A DNA stretch of 64,000 nt, from the NCBI RefSeq assembly GCF_030272615.1, contig NC_081410.1:225915415-225979414 (forward strand), written 5' to 3'. Of the stretch, positions 36,729 to 48,405 are shown in pieces. The notes beneath the pieces are model-generated. The model searched no databases, was not told where the DNA came from, and saw only the letters and a program-made list of their open reading frames with translations. Positions within the stretch are counted from its first letter, which is position 1; every line of letters begins with the position of its first letter. The translations under genes were made by a program, and so were the position numbers. Source of the DNA: Cryptomeria japonica (Eukaryota; Streptophyta; Pinopsida; Cupressales; Cupressaceae).

Positions 36729-36746
36729 GCCCCACAGTGGGCGCCA
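36729..36746 (-). promoter_or_regulatory. Primer-binding site, gypsy element 1
   Basis: The minus strand reads TGGCGCCCACTGTGGGGC, three bases inside the 5' LTR. This is the PBS type found in Tat/Ogre-like plant elements (I believe tRNA-Arg; a tRNA 3'-end comparison would confirm). Confidence 0.8.
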
Positions 36747-36750
36747 GAAA

Positions 36751-37958
36751 TGTGTGCGTGAAAAGTGGAATAAGTATTTGTAAGTTGTAAGAAACAACAC
36801 TTCAATTAAGTCATTACATGTATGGTTAGAGATATATAAGCATGAATAATAAAATCATCACAAATCGAGCAATTGCCTTCTAAAAGATATGAGTATAGAC
36901 TTGCTCTCATATTTGTATAAGCAATACCAGTGACTAGACTACACCAAGATGAAGGATTTAATCTATATGCACATGATATTAAGCTAAATGGATGCAAGAT
37001 TATGCTAGATGGATGAATAGTAAGCTAAATGAATTCAAGCAATCATAATTAAACTAAATATGCAAAAAGATAAACTAAGATGCAATAATCTCAAAAAGCA
37101 AACACAATATCTTCAATGACTCTAGAGCAAAAACTATATAATAACAATAAATCTCCAGGGTTTTTTGAATGAGAGGTGAAGGTTGAATTTATAGAGAATC
37201 GTAAAAGAGACCAACGGTCAAGATCAATTAGCAATGAGCGGTTGAGATTATTCAAGAAAAAGCACAATTTAGGATAATTGAAATAATTGAGAGATCAGAT
37301 TAAGTTAACCTTGAGATAGATTCCAATTATAGTTTGATTGAAATGCATTCAGATTATAAGTTTGAGTTTGCATTGGAGATAAAATTCAATTAATAACATT
37401 CACTTGAGATAAAAAAAAATTAAAAAAATTAAAAAGGTAATTCCATGCATATTTCTTTGATTTATTCAAGAAAAAAGTCTTTTCAATGCAACTGAACTTC
37501 TTTTCTCAAAAGCTTTGAGTTCCAATTTTAGAAAATGATTAATAATTCATTTTAATTGCTTTTCTGATTTCAAGTTATCTCAATTTAGAAGAAGAAATAA
37601 TATCTCGGGTTTGATTTCTCTCTCAATTCATTTTTGTTATTCTATTTTCAATTTAACTCTTGCTTTGCATATTGATTCCTCTTTTGTAATAAATTAATTC
37701 CTTTTTTATGATTAAATGGCAAATTTATTAATTAATTAAATATTCTAGGATATTTAATAAATTAAACAGGATACTTGATCAAAATGATTTTCTTGGAATG
37801 ATTTAATTAATTAAACAAATATTTAATTAATATAGAATAATTCGCTTGCCATGTGACATTTAATGATTGAAGAAATAATTATTGTGTGCTCAAAGTTGAT
37901 TTAATTGCCTTTGGTTAGGGGCCCATGGTTTAGGTGACCATTTTTATGGTCTTATACA
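36751..37958 (-). repeat. 5' LTR of gypsy element 1
   Basis: About 1208 bp, starting TGTGTGCGTG right after the PBS-side GAAA and ending CTTATACA. Mate of 23320-24514, with many substitutions and small gaps. Confidence 0.92.
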
Positions 37959-38678
37959 ATTGTGTTTAGGGTTTACATCAAAGGTAGGGTTAGGGTAAGC
38001 ATAATTACAGTTAAGGTTAGAGTTAGAATTATAATTGGGGGTATAGTTAGGATTAGGATTTGGTTTGTGTTTTGGTTATGGTTAGTGTTTTTGTTAATGT
38101 TAGGGTTCTAATTAGGGTTACGATTAAAGATTATAATTAGTGATTATAATTAAAATTAGGTTAGGCTTATAAATTAGGGTCAGGGTTATGGTTAGGATAA
38201 TAATTAGGGTTAGGGTTAGGATTATAATTAGGGTTGGGGTTAGTCTTAGTGATTAGAATTAGGGTTAGGGTTAGCGTTAGGGTTATAATTATAATTAGGA
38301 TTAGGGTTTGGGTTAGGGTTTGGGTTAGGATTGGAGTTAGTCTTAGTGATTATAATTAGGGTTACGATTAAAGATTATAATTAATGATTATAATTAAAAT
38401 TAGGGTTAGGGTTATAATAATAATTAGGGTCAGGGTTATGGTTAGGATTATAATTAGGGTTAGGATTGGGGTCAGTGTTTGATTATAATCAGGGTTAGGC
38501 TTAAACATTATAATTAATGATTATAATTAAAATTAGGGTTAGGGTTAGAATTATAATTAGGATTAGGGTTAGGGTTAGGGTTAACATTGCAATTAAAGAT
38601 AGTATGTGATGATAGCTATTAGAGTTAGGGTTAGGGTTAGGGTTAGAATTAGTGTTAGGGTTAGGGTTATAATTATAA

Positions 38679-38750
38679 TTAGGGTTAGGGTTAGGGTTAG
38701 GGTTAGGGTTAGGGTTAGGGTTAGGGTTAGGGTTAGGGTTAGGGTTAGGG
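38679..38750 (+). repeat. Perfect (TTAGGG)12
   Basis: Twelve uninterrupted 6-bp units. The usual plant telomere unit is the 7-bp TTTAGGG, so this is the vertebrate/Asparagales-type unit. It is interstitial here, embedded in degenerate repeats. Confidence 0.95.
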
Positions 38751-38969
38751 TTTCGATTGGAGTTAGTCTTAGTGAATATAATTAGGGTTACAATTAAAGA
38801 TTATAATTAATGATTATAATTAAAATTAGGGTTAGGGTTATAGTTAGGAGGGTTAGGGTTAGGGTTAGGATTGGGGTCAATCTTAGTGATTATAATTAGG
38901 GTTAGGGTTAAAAATTATAATTGGTGATTAAAAATAAAATTAGGGTTAGGGTTAGTATTATAATTAGGA

Positions 38970-39017
38970 TTAGGGTTAGGGTTAGGGTTAGGGTTAGGGT
39001 TAGGGTTAGGGTTAGGG
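38970..39017 (+). repeat. Perfect (TTAGGG)8
   Basis: Eight uninterrupted TTAGGG units, a second homogeneous patch 220 bp after the first. Confidence 0.95.
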
Positions 39018-42000
39018 TTAGAGTTAATATTAAAATTAAAGATAGTATGTGATGATAGCTATAAGAGTTGGGGTTTGGGTTAGGAGTAAGGTTGGGGTTA
39101 GAATAGGGTTATGGTTAGAATAAGTTTCAATTACCGCTTAGATTAGGGTTCAAGTTGTAGTTATGGTTCAAATTTACTATTAGAGTTGAGTTTAGGGTTA
39201 ACATTCAATTGGAGGTATTAGGGTTAAGGGTTAAGATTATACTTAATTAGAGTCAGGGTTTGATTGTGGAAAGGGTTTAATTATATTTAGAGTTTAGATA
39301 AGAGGTTAATTAGGGCTATGATTCAATTACATTGGGGCTGGGTTTAAATTAGGATTAGGGCTAGTGCTTATTGATGGTAAAATTAGGGTTAGGATTATAA
39401 TTAGGGTTAGGGTTAGGGTTAGGATTGGGGTTAGTCTTTGATTATAATTAGGGTCAGGGTTAAAGATTATAAATAAAATTAGGGTTAGGGCTAGGGTTAG
39501 AATTAGTGTTATGGTTAGGGTTATAATTATAATTAGGGTTAGGGTTAGGATTGGAGTTAGTCTTAGTGATTATAATTAAGGTTACGATTAAAGTTTATAA
39601 TTAGTGATTATAATTAAAATAAGGGTTAGGGTTAGGGTTATAATAATAATTAGGGTCAGGATTATAATTAGGGTTAGGGTTACGATTAGGGTTAGAATTA
39701 TAATTAGCGTTAGGGTTAGGGTTAATATTGTAATTAAAGATAGTATGTGATGATAGTTATAAGAGTTAGGGTTTGGGTTAGGATTAAGGTTGGGGTTAGA
39801 ATAGGGTTCAATTACACTCATATTAGGGTTCAAGTTGTAGTTAGGGTTCAAATTTACTAATAGAGTTGAGTTTAGGGTTAGCATTCAATTAGAGGGATTA
39901 GGGTTAAGGGTTAAGGGTTAAGGTTATAGTTAATTAGAGTTGGGGTTTGATTGTGGAAAGGGTTTAATTATAATGAGGGTTAGGATTAGAGGTCAATTAG
40001 AGCTATGATTCAATTACATTAGGGCTAGGTTTAAATTATGATTAGGAAAGGTGCTTATTAATGGTAAAATTAGGGTTAGGGTTAGGGTTAGGATTGGAGT
40101 CAATATTTGATTATAATTAGGGTTAGGGTTAAATAGGGTTAAATATTATAGTTAGTGATTATAATTAAAATTAGGGTTAGGGTTAGAATTATATTTAGGA
40201 GTAGGGTTAGGGTTAATATTGCAATTAAAGATAGTATGTGATGATAGCTATAAGAGTTAAAGTTAGGGTTAGGGTTAGACTTAGTGTTAGGGTTAGGGTT
40301 ATAATTATAATTAGGGTCGGGGTTAGGATTGGAGTTAGTCTTAGTGATTATAATTAGGATTATGATTAAAGATTAAAATTAGTGATTATAATTAAAATTA
40401 GGGTTAGGGTTAGGATTGGGGTCAGTCTTAGTGATTATAATTAGGGTTAGGGTTAGAATTATAATAAGGATTAGGGTTAGGGTTAATATTGCAATTAAAG
40501 ATAATATGTGATGATAGCTATAAGAGTTAGGGTTTGGGTTAGGATTAAGGTTGGGGTTAGAATAGGGTTCAATTACGCTCAGATTAGGGTTCAAGTTGTA
40601 TTTAGGGTTCAAATTTACTGATAGAGTTGTGTTTAGGGTTAACATTCAATTAGAGGGATTAGGGTTAAGGATTAAGGTTATAGTTAATTAGAGTCGGGGT
40701 TTGATTGTGGAAAGGGTTTAATTATATTTAGGGTTAGGATTAGAGGTCAATTAGGGCTATGATTCAATTACATTAGGGCTAGGTTTAAATTAGGATTAAG
40801 GCTAGTGCTTATTAATGGTAAAATCAGGGTTGAAGTTGTAGTTAAGGATTAATTCTAGGGTTATAATTATGCTTAGGGTTATGTTATGGTTAGGTCTCAA
40901 TTATGATAATATTAGGTTATTGGAAGGGTTCAATTAGGCATAGATTAGGGATATTGTCAAGGTCAGCATTTGATTGTGATATGTGTTTAAGTACAATTAG
41001 GGTTAGTATTGTATTTTAATTTAAGCTAGCATTAGGTTTCTTATTCAATTACATTAGGGTTACGGTTAAATTATTATTAGAGTTCAATTAGGTTATGGTT
41101 TTGGGGTAGAATTCAATTAGGATTAGGTTTCAAACCAATATATGTATATTATGTGGTTTGTAATCAGAGTTTTAGATTAGGTTTTTGGTTAGAGATGTAG
41201 TTATATTTAGGGTTATTATTAGGTTAGGCTCAAGGTTAGGGTTAAGATTGTAGTTAGAGATATTATTAGAGATAGTATAACAATTATGATGTTTTTGTTG
41301 AAGATTGAGGTTAGGGTTACTATTAGGGTTAGGTTTAGGGTTTAGGGTTATGATTGGAATTATTAGTATGGTTAGGGTTTACATCATGGTTAGGGTTAGG
41401 GTTTGAGATAGGAGCATGGTTAGGGTTATGGTTTAATATTACGGTGAGTGTTAGGGTTAGGGTTAGGGTTTATATCAAGGTTAGGATTAGGGTTTAAATC
41501 ATGATTAGGGTTAGGGTAAGGATTTAAGTATACATATTATTTTAGGTGATGACCTAGAGAGGGGAGGGAGAGAGAAGAGGAGAGAGGTGAGAGGGTTGAA
41601 TTATGATTAGTGTTTAATTAAAATTAGGGAACTTATGCTAGAATTCAATTAAATTACTTTTTAATTAGTGTTAGGGATAAGTTTAGGCTAGGGTTCACTT
41701 ATGGTTAGATTAGGGTTCAAGTTGTATTTAGGATTTCATTCTAGTGTTAGACTTTATTTTAGGGTTACATTATAATGGTTAGGTTTGAATTATAGTAAGA
41801 TTAGGTTTGGGGTTAAGGTTTCGCTAAATTTAGGGTTAAAATTTTAGGATATCCTTGGGGCAAGGGTTTGTGTTAAATTAGAGTTAGGATTAATGTAATG
41901 TTATGATTAAGGTTACAATTATATGATAAATTTAGGGGTTATGATTAGGGTTCAAATATGGTTTGAGTGATAGTTTAATTAGCATTATGGTTCAAGCATA

Positions 42001-42520
42001 AGTATGGCTTCAAGATTTAGGGTTACAATTTAATTTTATGTACAATTAGGTTTAGGTTGAGGGTTTAACTTGTCTTAGGGTTTTATAAGAACTTAAGAGC
42101 ACAAGTAAGGTTTGGGTTAGTGTTAGGGTTCAATTTTGTTTAAGATTTATGATGGATTAGATTCTATTAGTTTAGGGTTACAATTTAATTTAATGTACAA
42201 CTAGGTTTAGGTTTAGGGTTTAACTTGTCTTAAGGTTTTATAAGAACTTAAGAGTGCAAGTAAGGTTTGGGTTAGTGTTAGGGTTCAATTTTGTTTAACA
42301 TTTATGATGGATTAGACTATATTAGTTTAAACACATTTAATAAGGGCATATTGATTAGAAATGAGATCACCTAGTAAGACACTAATTAGGGTTTTATAAT
42401 TTAAAAATCAATCAAATAGGATTAGTAAAAGGCTCAATTAAAGGTTTAGGTTTAAGGTTAAATGAGGTTGAGTGTTAAGGTTAGGTTTCGTTGTAGTATA
42501 GTGTTTAATTTGGTTTTCAA

Positions 42521-43800
42521 GGTCAGATATTTCTATTTCTTTGATTCTCCATGACAGAAAGATTTGGATTTGATTTGATTTAGGGATTTGGGTCTATTTG
42601 GTATAGACCAAGTTTGAGTTTGATTTAGGGAAGAATTTGGCCTAGGATTAGGGTTACAATTATTTTATTTTAACATTAGGTTTGAATTTGGTTTATTGTT
42701 AAAGTTAAGTATCACTTTAGTTGGGTTAAATTTGGTTTAGGGTAATATTTTAAGAGACCTCTTGGTCTATTTTTCTTTCTTTTTATAGATTATAGTGTCA
42801 TTTGAAACATTAACTCAAATAATTATTAGATAATTAAACTTGAAAGATTTTATAAGTCACATGTCAAGCCTTAGTGTTGAATTATTTCTTTCTAAAACTT
42901 ATTATTCATAAAAAGATATAGATTTGTTGTCACACTTTATTTGTTAGCCATATTTGTTCACTTTCAAAGAACTCATAAATGATTATATATGATAGAAAAT
43001 TAAAAAAATAATAGATTTTTTCAAAATAATTATTTTCTTGCTATATTTATATTTATAAATATGGAGAGAAATTGAAATAATATTATTTTGTTTTAAGTAA
43101 TTAAATTATGGAAACATCATGGATTTGAGAATTGAATTTAAAGGCAAGTAATAGATTTTATTTTTTTTAACTATTTTGTTACTATATTTTGACACTTATA
43201 AATATGAAAAAGTGCTTTTACACAATCTTAATTTATTTAAGTACTTAAATTTCAGAAACATCATGAAATTGAAAATATAGAAACATCTTTATAATTTATT
43301 TATAGAAACATCTTTGAAAATATAAAAAATATATATTATTTTTGAAATATTTGTGTAATTCAAATAATAAATATTTTGCATGATAACTTTCTAGCTTAAT
43401 TAATGAAAGTGGTTACGTTTACTTTGTTTTTGATCTACAAACATTATATTTTAATGATTAACATTTAGAAACAAAAAATATATATTTTTCATCTTTCTAA
43501 ATTTTAAAATATATTATTTTTGAAATATTACATATAATAGAAATAAATGTTATATAATTTATTTATTTTAAAGTAGAAAGATATTTTTATTTATTTTAAA
43601 ATAGAGATATTTTTTATATAATCTCAATTTATTTTAGTAGAAAGAAATCTTAAAAGTATCACAAATTAAATTATTTTATAGAAACTTTCTAATTTAGACA
43701 AAAATTTAGAATTTTTTCATTTGTAAGTTTGGAATGTAAGACAAAGATTTAACAAATAATTGTTTAAAATGTTGATATTTGACTTGAATATAATAATAAC
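42521..43800. other. A/T-rich DNA, nothing recognised
   Basis: Follows the fading TTAGGG-like array. A/T-rich with no ORF, repeat unit or RNA gene that I can support. Confidence 0.5.
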
Positions 43801-43829
43801 CACACTCTAAATACATATCAAATATCAAA

Positions 43830-44050
43830 TATCAAATACGAGAGAGGCTTTACACAAATTAGAAATAAGAAAACAACAACAAAATGACGAAGATTAGAAC
43901 AAATTAGAAACCAAACAATATTGTTTTTGATAGAATCTCCAAAGTTATTTGCAGGTTCCACGTTCGATTTTGTTGTGCGCTCGATGGATGATGCTGAGAA
44001 AACCCTAGCGAGCTGCTGAAATTGAAATCGCAAGAGCCAATACGTCACTC
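43830..44050 (-). other. 5'-exon-like sequence, minus strand
   Basis: The minus strand has GCTAGGGTTTTCTCAGC, a phrase typical of plant 5' leaders, after an acceptor-like TTTCAATTTCAG. A short frame (RVFSASSIERTTKSNVEPAN) could be a first exon or untranslated. G+C is higher than in the surroundings, which is unlike the A/T-rich flanks. No product is assigned. Confidence 0.3.
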
Positions 44051-44597
44051 AAATTGATCAAGATAGGGGAAAGTGTGGTGAAGTGCTCTAGTAATAGTTT
44101 TCAACTCCGATATTTCAATCTGCAACAGCTAATTTTGTGTGTATCACTTTCTACAGTGAGATTGTAGTGGTAAATGCGGGCGGAGCATGCAAAATGGCAA
44201 GGTAGAGGAAATGGATTTGAGTGTATCATGTGGAATTGAATTAATTGTAAATTTTTTGGCTAGAACGGAGGGGGAAGAGGTGATTTCTCGATCGCCAATC
44301 CCAATTTAGAGCTTTTCAAAACTTTTATGTGCTGATATTCGGATGTATGCACGTTTAGGCTACAAATTATGATTTCAAACAATCCTTCTCTTGGAAGATG
44401 GTAGATGATTATGAAATCTGCAAGAGATGCAATGTCTTTTAAGAACAAATGAAAGATTTTGGATGCGTCTCTTTTAAGAACAAATGAAATGTTTTGGATC
44501 AAAATGAACAAAAAAATTAATGAAGAGACAAGAATTTAGTGAAATATATTCATCTAACTTTGAAAAGAAAAGCAGTGAAAAGGCAAAAGAAACTAAC

Positions 44598-44669
44598 AAT
44601 TTTGCCACGAATGGTGTGCTTGTTATGGTAAACCTTGTCATGAACCTTGTCAAGAATGCCCATGGCATC
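44598..44669 (-). other. Candidate captured internal exon (24 codons)
   Basis: The minus strand reads CTTTATTTTAG (acceptor), 72 nt encoding DAMGILDKVHDKVYHNKHTI plus RGKI, then GTTAGT (donor). Length divisible by three, good splice borders and coding-like codon use suggest an exon of a host gene. The end resembles the last strand of an RRM domain, but this is weak. Possibly carried by the 22-kb insertion along with the 43.8-44.0 kb piece. Confidence 0.35.
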
Positions 44670-45009
44670 CTAAAATAAAGATCTTTCCTTATTGAAATCC
44701 ATTTATAACTTCTGCTTGTCATTGAGAATATATATATTGCTTTAAAGAAACCCCAACTTGATAGTTCAAAAAATCACTTCATAGATTCATATCATTTTCT
44801 ACTGCATGCATTTTGTAAGTAACTGCATTTTTTTATTCTCAATATTGTGTTTGTTCATAGATATTATATTTCTTTCCATTATAAATCATGAATTGTCAGA
44901 ATGTGAAGAGTTTCTTTTTTCTTAACTATGGGAATACGATACAATTCTTTTTTTTACACCATTACAAATGGGTGGGTGGCATTGTAGGTTACGCCTCTCA
45001 ACGTAATAA

Positions 45010-45549
45010 TTATTAAAATATTTCTAATATTTTCAACTTGCTAATTTGGTATTTATGAGAAGATAATTAAAGATTTTGTTATTTATTCTCATAATATCTT
45101 CCCATTTGTTTTATTCTATCTTCATCCTTTTTCGAATGGCAGCTCTATTGTGCACTCAATCAGGTCCATCCATCTAACCAAAAATCTTTTCAATCTTAGT
45201 AATCCAATTAGTCCCAATTTTTCTATAAATTGAGCTCTCATTGCTCATTTTTGAAAAAAAACCACACATCTAGTATCCTTAGGTTGTCGATTTCGTTATC
45301 ATCTTGTCATCCAATTTGCTTTCAATTGTATTTTCACTTGTAGGCAAGATCCACAAATATCAATTTGAAGGAGAAACAAGAACAATGGAGGAACAATGAA
45401 GGGGATTCCAGCATTTTGGTTTGCATTTTAGTTTTACAATCTTGTCTTCATACTTTCATTGATTGAATAAGGAGTCCTTTCATAGCATTTAGATTTTTTT
45501 GGTTAGCTTATTTTATGTTATGAATCTTATGCTTGATTTCCTAGTTACA
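45010..45549 (+). repeat. 3' LTR of the split element, right part
   Basis: Continues the match to the 5' LTR (from about 21095 to 21621), including the ATTGAGCTCTCATTGCTCAT block. Homology ends at CCTAG; TTACA at 45545-45549 is the likely LTR end. Confidence 0.75.
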
Positions 45550-45873
45550 CATAGTATTTGCTGAAAAACTATTTTGCAATAAAAGACTGAAAAATTACAA
45601 TAGTTTATGTTCACCGTCCTTGAGAAGGATATGTAATGCCCCACCAAGAACCCCGAAGGAAAACCCACAACAAGGGTGAAACAATTTTATTTTTTTAAAG
45701 TATAAACATCATAAGTGCATTTACACAACATGCACGATAACACAAGCGGAAGACTTACACTAGAATTCCTAAAGGGTTACCAACGAAGAATTAACTTTAA
45801 GAATAACTTCCACAAATCCATAAATTCCACATATGCATCATAACTCAATGATCACAAGAAGCCAAAAGCAAAT

Positions 45874-46234
45874 AAAGATTCATCATAGAAAGATTGGAAG
45901 GATACAACATAATTTCCACTTCAATAAGCATTTACTAACATCATCCAGGAACTTGATAAAAAACATCCAAACATAGGATTACATTGCTCTTCCAATACAT
46001 AGCTTCTCAATACACATATAGGATAGATCCCATCCAATTACAAGGTTACATAAGATAAATATTACAATGATACAATGACCACATAGGTCTACCAATATAA
46101 ATAACCTTCAAAACATGAGATGAAGCATGAGTCACGAACCATAGGAACACCTGTGAAACCAATCCTCGCATGAAGGCACAAATCCGAACATCCAATGGGA
46201 AGTGGCACTACCACCCGACCATGTAATTCCCAAA
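45874..46234 (+). repeat. 361-bp direct duplication, copy 1
   Basis: Identical in length to 47043-47403 and nearly identical in sequence (for example CATCCAATT/CATCTAATT, CACCCGACC/CACCTGACC). The two copies flank a foreign 771-bp segment. Confidence 0.93.
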
Positions 46235-46263
46235 AAGTGGGAACTAGCTTTGTGAGTTCACCC

Positions 46264-47034
46264 AAGGATTAAGGTTATAGTTAATTAGAGTTGGGGTTTG
46301 ATTGTGGAAAGGGTTTAATTATATTTAGGGTTAGGATTAGAGGTAAATTAGGGCTATGATTCAATTACATTAGGGCTGGGTTTAAATTAGGATTTAGGCT
46401 AGTGCTTATTAATGGTAAAATCAGGGTTGAAGTTGTAGTTAAGGATTAATTCTAGGGTTATAATTATGCTTAGGGTTATGTTATGGCTAGGTCTCAATTA
46501 TGATAATATTAGGTTATTGGAAGGGTTCAATTAGGAATAGATTAGGGATATTGTCAAGGTCAGCATTTGATTGTGATATGTGTTTAAGTACAATTAGGGT
46601 TAGTATTGTATTTTAATTTAAGCTAGCATTAGGTTTCTTATTCAATTACATTAGGGTTATGGTTAAATTATTATTAGAGTTCAATTAGGTTATGGTTTTG
46701 GGGTAGAATTCAATTAGGATTAGGTTTCAAACCAATATATGTATATTATGTGGTTTGTAATCAGAGTTTTAGATTAGGTTTTTGGTTAGAGATGTAGTTA
46801 TATTTAGGGTTATTATTAGGTTAGGCTCAAGGTTAGGGTTAAGATTGTAGTTAGAGATATTATTAGACATAGTATAACAATTATGATGTTTTTGTTGAAG
46901 ATTGAGGTTAGGGTTACTATTAGGGTTAGGTTTAGGGTTTAGGGTTATGATTGGAATTATTAGTATGGTTAGGGTTTACATCATGGTTAGGGTTAGGGTT
47001 TGAGATAGGAGTATGGTTAGGGTTATGGTTTAAT
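46264..47034 (+). repeat. 771-bp copy of the TTAGGG-like array
   Basis: Matches 40667-41437 over exactly 771 bp without gaps, with about nine substitutions by eye (about 1.2%). It lies inside the solo LTR between the two 361-bp copies. Confidence 0.93.
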
Positions 47035-47042
47035 TTCCATAG

Positions 47043-47403
47043 AAAGATTCATCATAGAAAGATTGGAAGGATACAACATAATTTCCACTTCAATAAGCAT
47101 TTACTAACATCATCCAGGAACTTGATAAAAAACATCCAAACATAGGATTACATTGCTCTTCCAATACATAGCTTCTCAATACACATATAGGATAGATCCC
47201 ATCTAATTACAAGGTTACATAAGATAAATATTACAATGATACAATGACCACATAGGTCTACCAATATAAATAACCTTCAAAACATGAGATGAAGCATGAG
47301 TCACGAACCATAGGAACACCTGTGAAACCAATCCTCGCATGAAGGCACAAATCCGAACATCCAATGGGAAGTGGCACTACCACCTGACCATGTAATTCCC
47401 AAA
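47043..47403 (+). repeat. 361-bp direct duplication, copy 2
   Basis: Second copy of 45874-46234; after it the solo LTR sequence continues (TGGAATCACCTCACTG). Confidence 0.93.
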
Positions 47404-48405
47404 TGGAATCACCTCACTGTGCTAGGAGATAGTTGAGGACCCTCAAACAAGCATAAGCATGACATGGTCGACAAAACAATATGACTCCATGATAGCACAA
47501 TAAGACTCCACAAGAATCCCGGTGACTCAACTTCACAAACACAAGTGAACTGACATCACAAAACACAAGTGAACCAAATGAGAGAGTGTCATCGCATAGC
47601 TTAAGATGGTTACCTTGGTACAGCCTCCATAGGTCCCAGCTCACTATCCTAGTAACCTCTCCCGGTCATCTGGCTCCAACTAAGTCTTATGCAGACCCTA
47701 CTAGCCTTTCGTGTAGACAAGGTGGTTGGTTTTCCATTCCAGGCCTTCTCGAAACATTATGAGCCCTGTACTAGCACTCACCTATGCACGAAGTACATTT
47801 ATCTTTATTAATGTTATGATACTACCCACCTAATCATTTCATTAGATTACCAATTATTATCTGACTTTTGTTGGGTCGTAATGCCTACCACTTTGGGTGC
47901 AACCCCTAATCGAAAGCCACTCTCTCAAAGGACACTACACAAGCATGGTCACTCCCTGAGGACCCTACGGTGAAGCAGACATCCATAACACCACTATCAG
48001 AAACAAGTGGTCAAACAAGGGCATACTAACTCTTGACTAACCATAAGGCAAAGACACTACATGATTAAGACAACGGAGCCAACATAAATCACTTGGCCAA
48101 AGGTACCAATTACACCACCACAAGATGGGTGAACCATAGACCAAAATATCACAATAAACACTTGCAAGGATAGCTAAATACATCAAATTTGCACTCAAAC
48201 AATCTTTGAAAATATTAGCATCATAAGCACTTGCAACATCATTGATTAAAAATTAAATAAAACACTCCTTTCCAGCAGTCACATCTAATCAATATTCCAA
48301 ATCTACCCATCTGAATCTCTAATTCATGCCTTAATTTTCATTGATAAATTCATTAACCACATAATAAAAATCACATGAAAATCACATTACATCATGCAAT
48401 ACCAC

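Larger units (their letters stand above)
23320..37958 (-). mobile_element. Ty3/gypsy element 1 (Tat/Ogre-like), degenerate
   Basis: 14.6-kb element in reverse orientation with LTRs 23320-24514 and 36751-37958. It has a PBS at 36729-36746, a PPT at 24515-24531, and inserted in the TTAGGG-like array; CAATT at 23315-23319 and 37957-37961 is the likely target duplication, overlapping the final CA of the right LTR. Minus-strand order is gag, protease, long acidic linker with a G-patch-like block, RT, RNase H, a second (archaeal-type) RNase H, integrase. Dual RNase H and the TGGCGCCCAC PBS point to the Tat/Ogre clade. The LTRs differ at about a tenth of positions in the part I compared, so it is old. 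Stops and frame changes affect every domain. An opposite-strand PMD gene is mostly deleted. Confidence 0.93.
37959..42520 (+). repeat. Telomere-like TTAGGG-rich array with higher-order repeats
   Basis: 4.5 kb dominated by GGGTTAGGGTTA, GATTATAATTAGGG and variants. Inside it, a unit containing GATAGTATGTGATGATAG recurs around 38590, 39036, 39733, 40219 and 40495, with a long shared ~350-bp tail after three of them. That is a higher-order period of about 0.7-0.76 kb. Towards 41500-42520 the motif dilutes. Open frames on the minus strand here (LTLTLIIILTL) are translations of the repeat, not genes. Confidence 0.9.
22691..45003. other. 22.3-kb composite insertion inside an LTR
   Basis: Everything between the two halves of the split LTR. 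TAATAA at 22685-22690 and again at 45004-45009 could be a 6-bp target duplication, though the site is A/T-rich and one short gap (about 7 bp) is needed against the intact LTR. Contents in order: a 172-bp fold-back, A/T-rich DNA, degenerate TTAGGG-like array, gypsy element 1 (a later insertion into the array), more TTAGGG-like array, A/T-rich DNA, and an exon-like region. No transposase or terminal repeat pair is visible, so the vehicle is unknown (Helitron-like capture, large MULE, or repair insertion). Confidence 0.55.
20376..45549 (+). mobile_element. Short non-coding LTR element, its 3' LTR split by a 22-kb insertion
   Basis: Two long direct repeats, both starting TGTAGGCAC: 20376-21621 (about 1246 bp) and 21980-22690 plus 45010-45549 (together about 1251 bp). 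The second copy is cut in two by 22.3 kb of other DNA, and the homology resumes at 45010 exactly where it stopped at 22690. Between the repeats is only ~360 bp without coding, and CAAAGAGGGGAAAAA just before the second copy is a good PPT. CATAA before the first LTR and CATAG after the second are a plausible 5-bp target duplication with one change. Most likely a TRIM/LARD-type non-autonomous LTR retrotransposon, or one with a large internal deletion. Confidence 0.7.

Noticed and set aside
38679-39017. A true chromosome end or functional telomere
   Set aside because: Non-repeat and retroelement DNA continues on both sides for tens of kb; the patches are short and internal.
39588-40645. Minus-strand open frames rich in LTLTLIIILTL and NPNPNPN
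   Set aside because: Direct translations of the TTAGGG-like repeat; no start context, no domain, and they move with the repeat.
22691-45003. The 22-kb block as a Helitron
   Set aside because: No 5' TC with 3' CTRR and hairpin, no Rep/helicase, and the borders suggest a 6-bp duplication rather than insertion between A and T.
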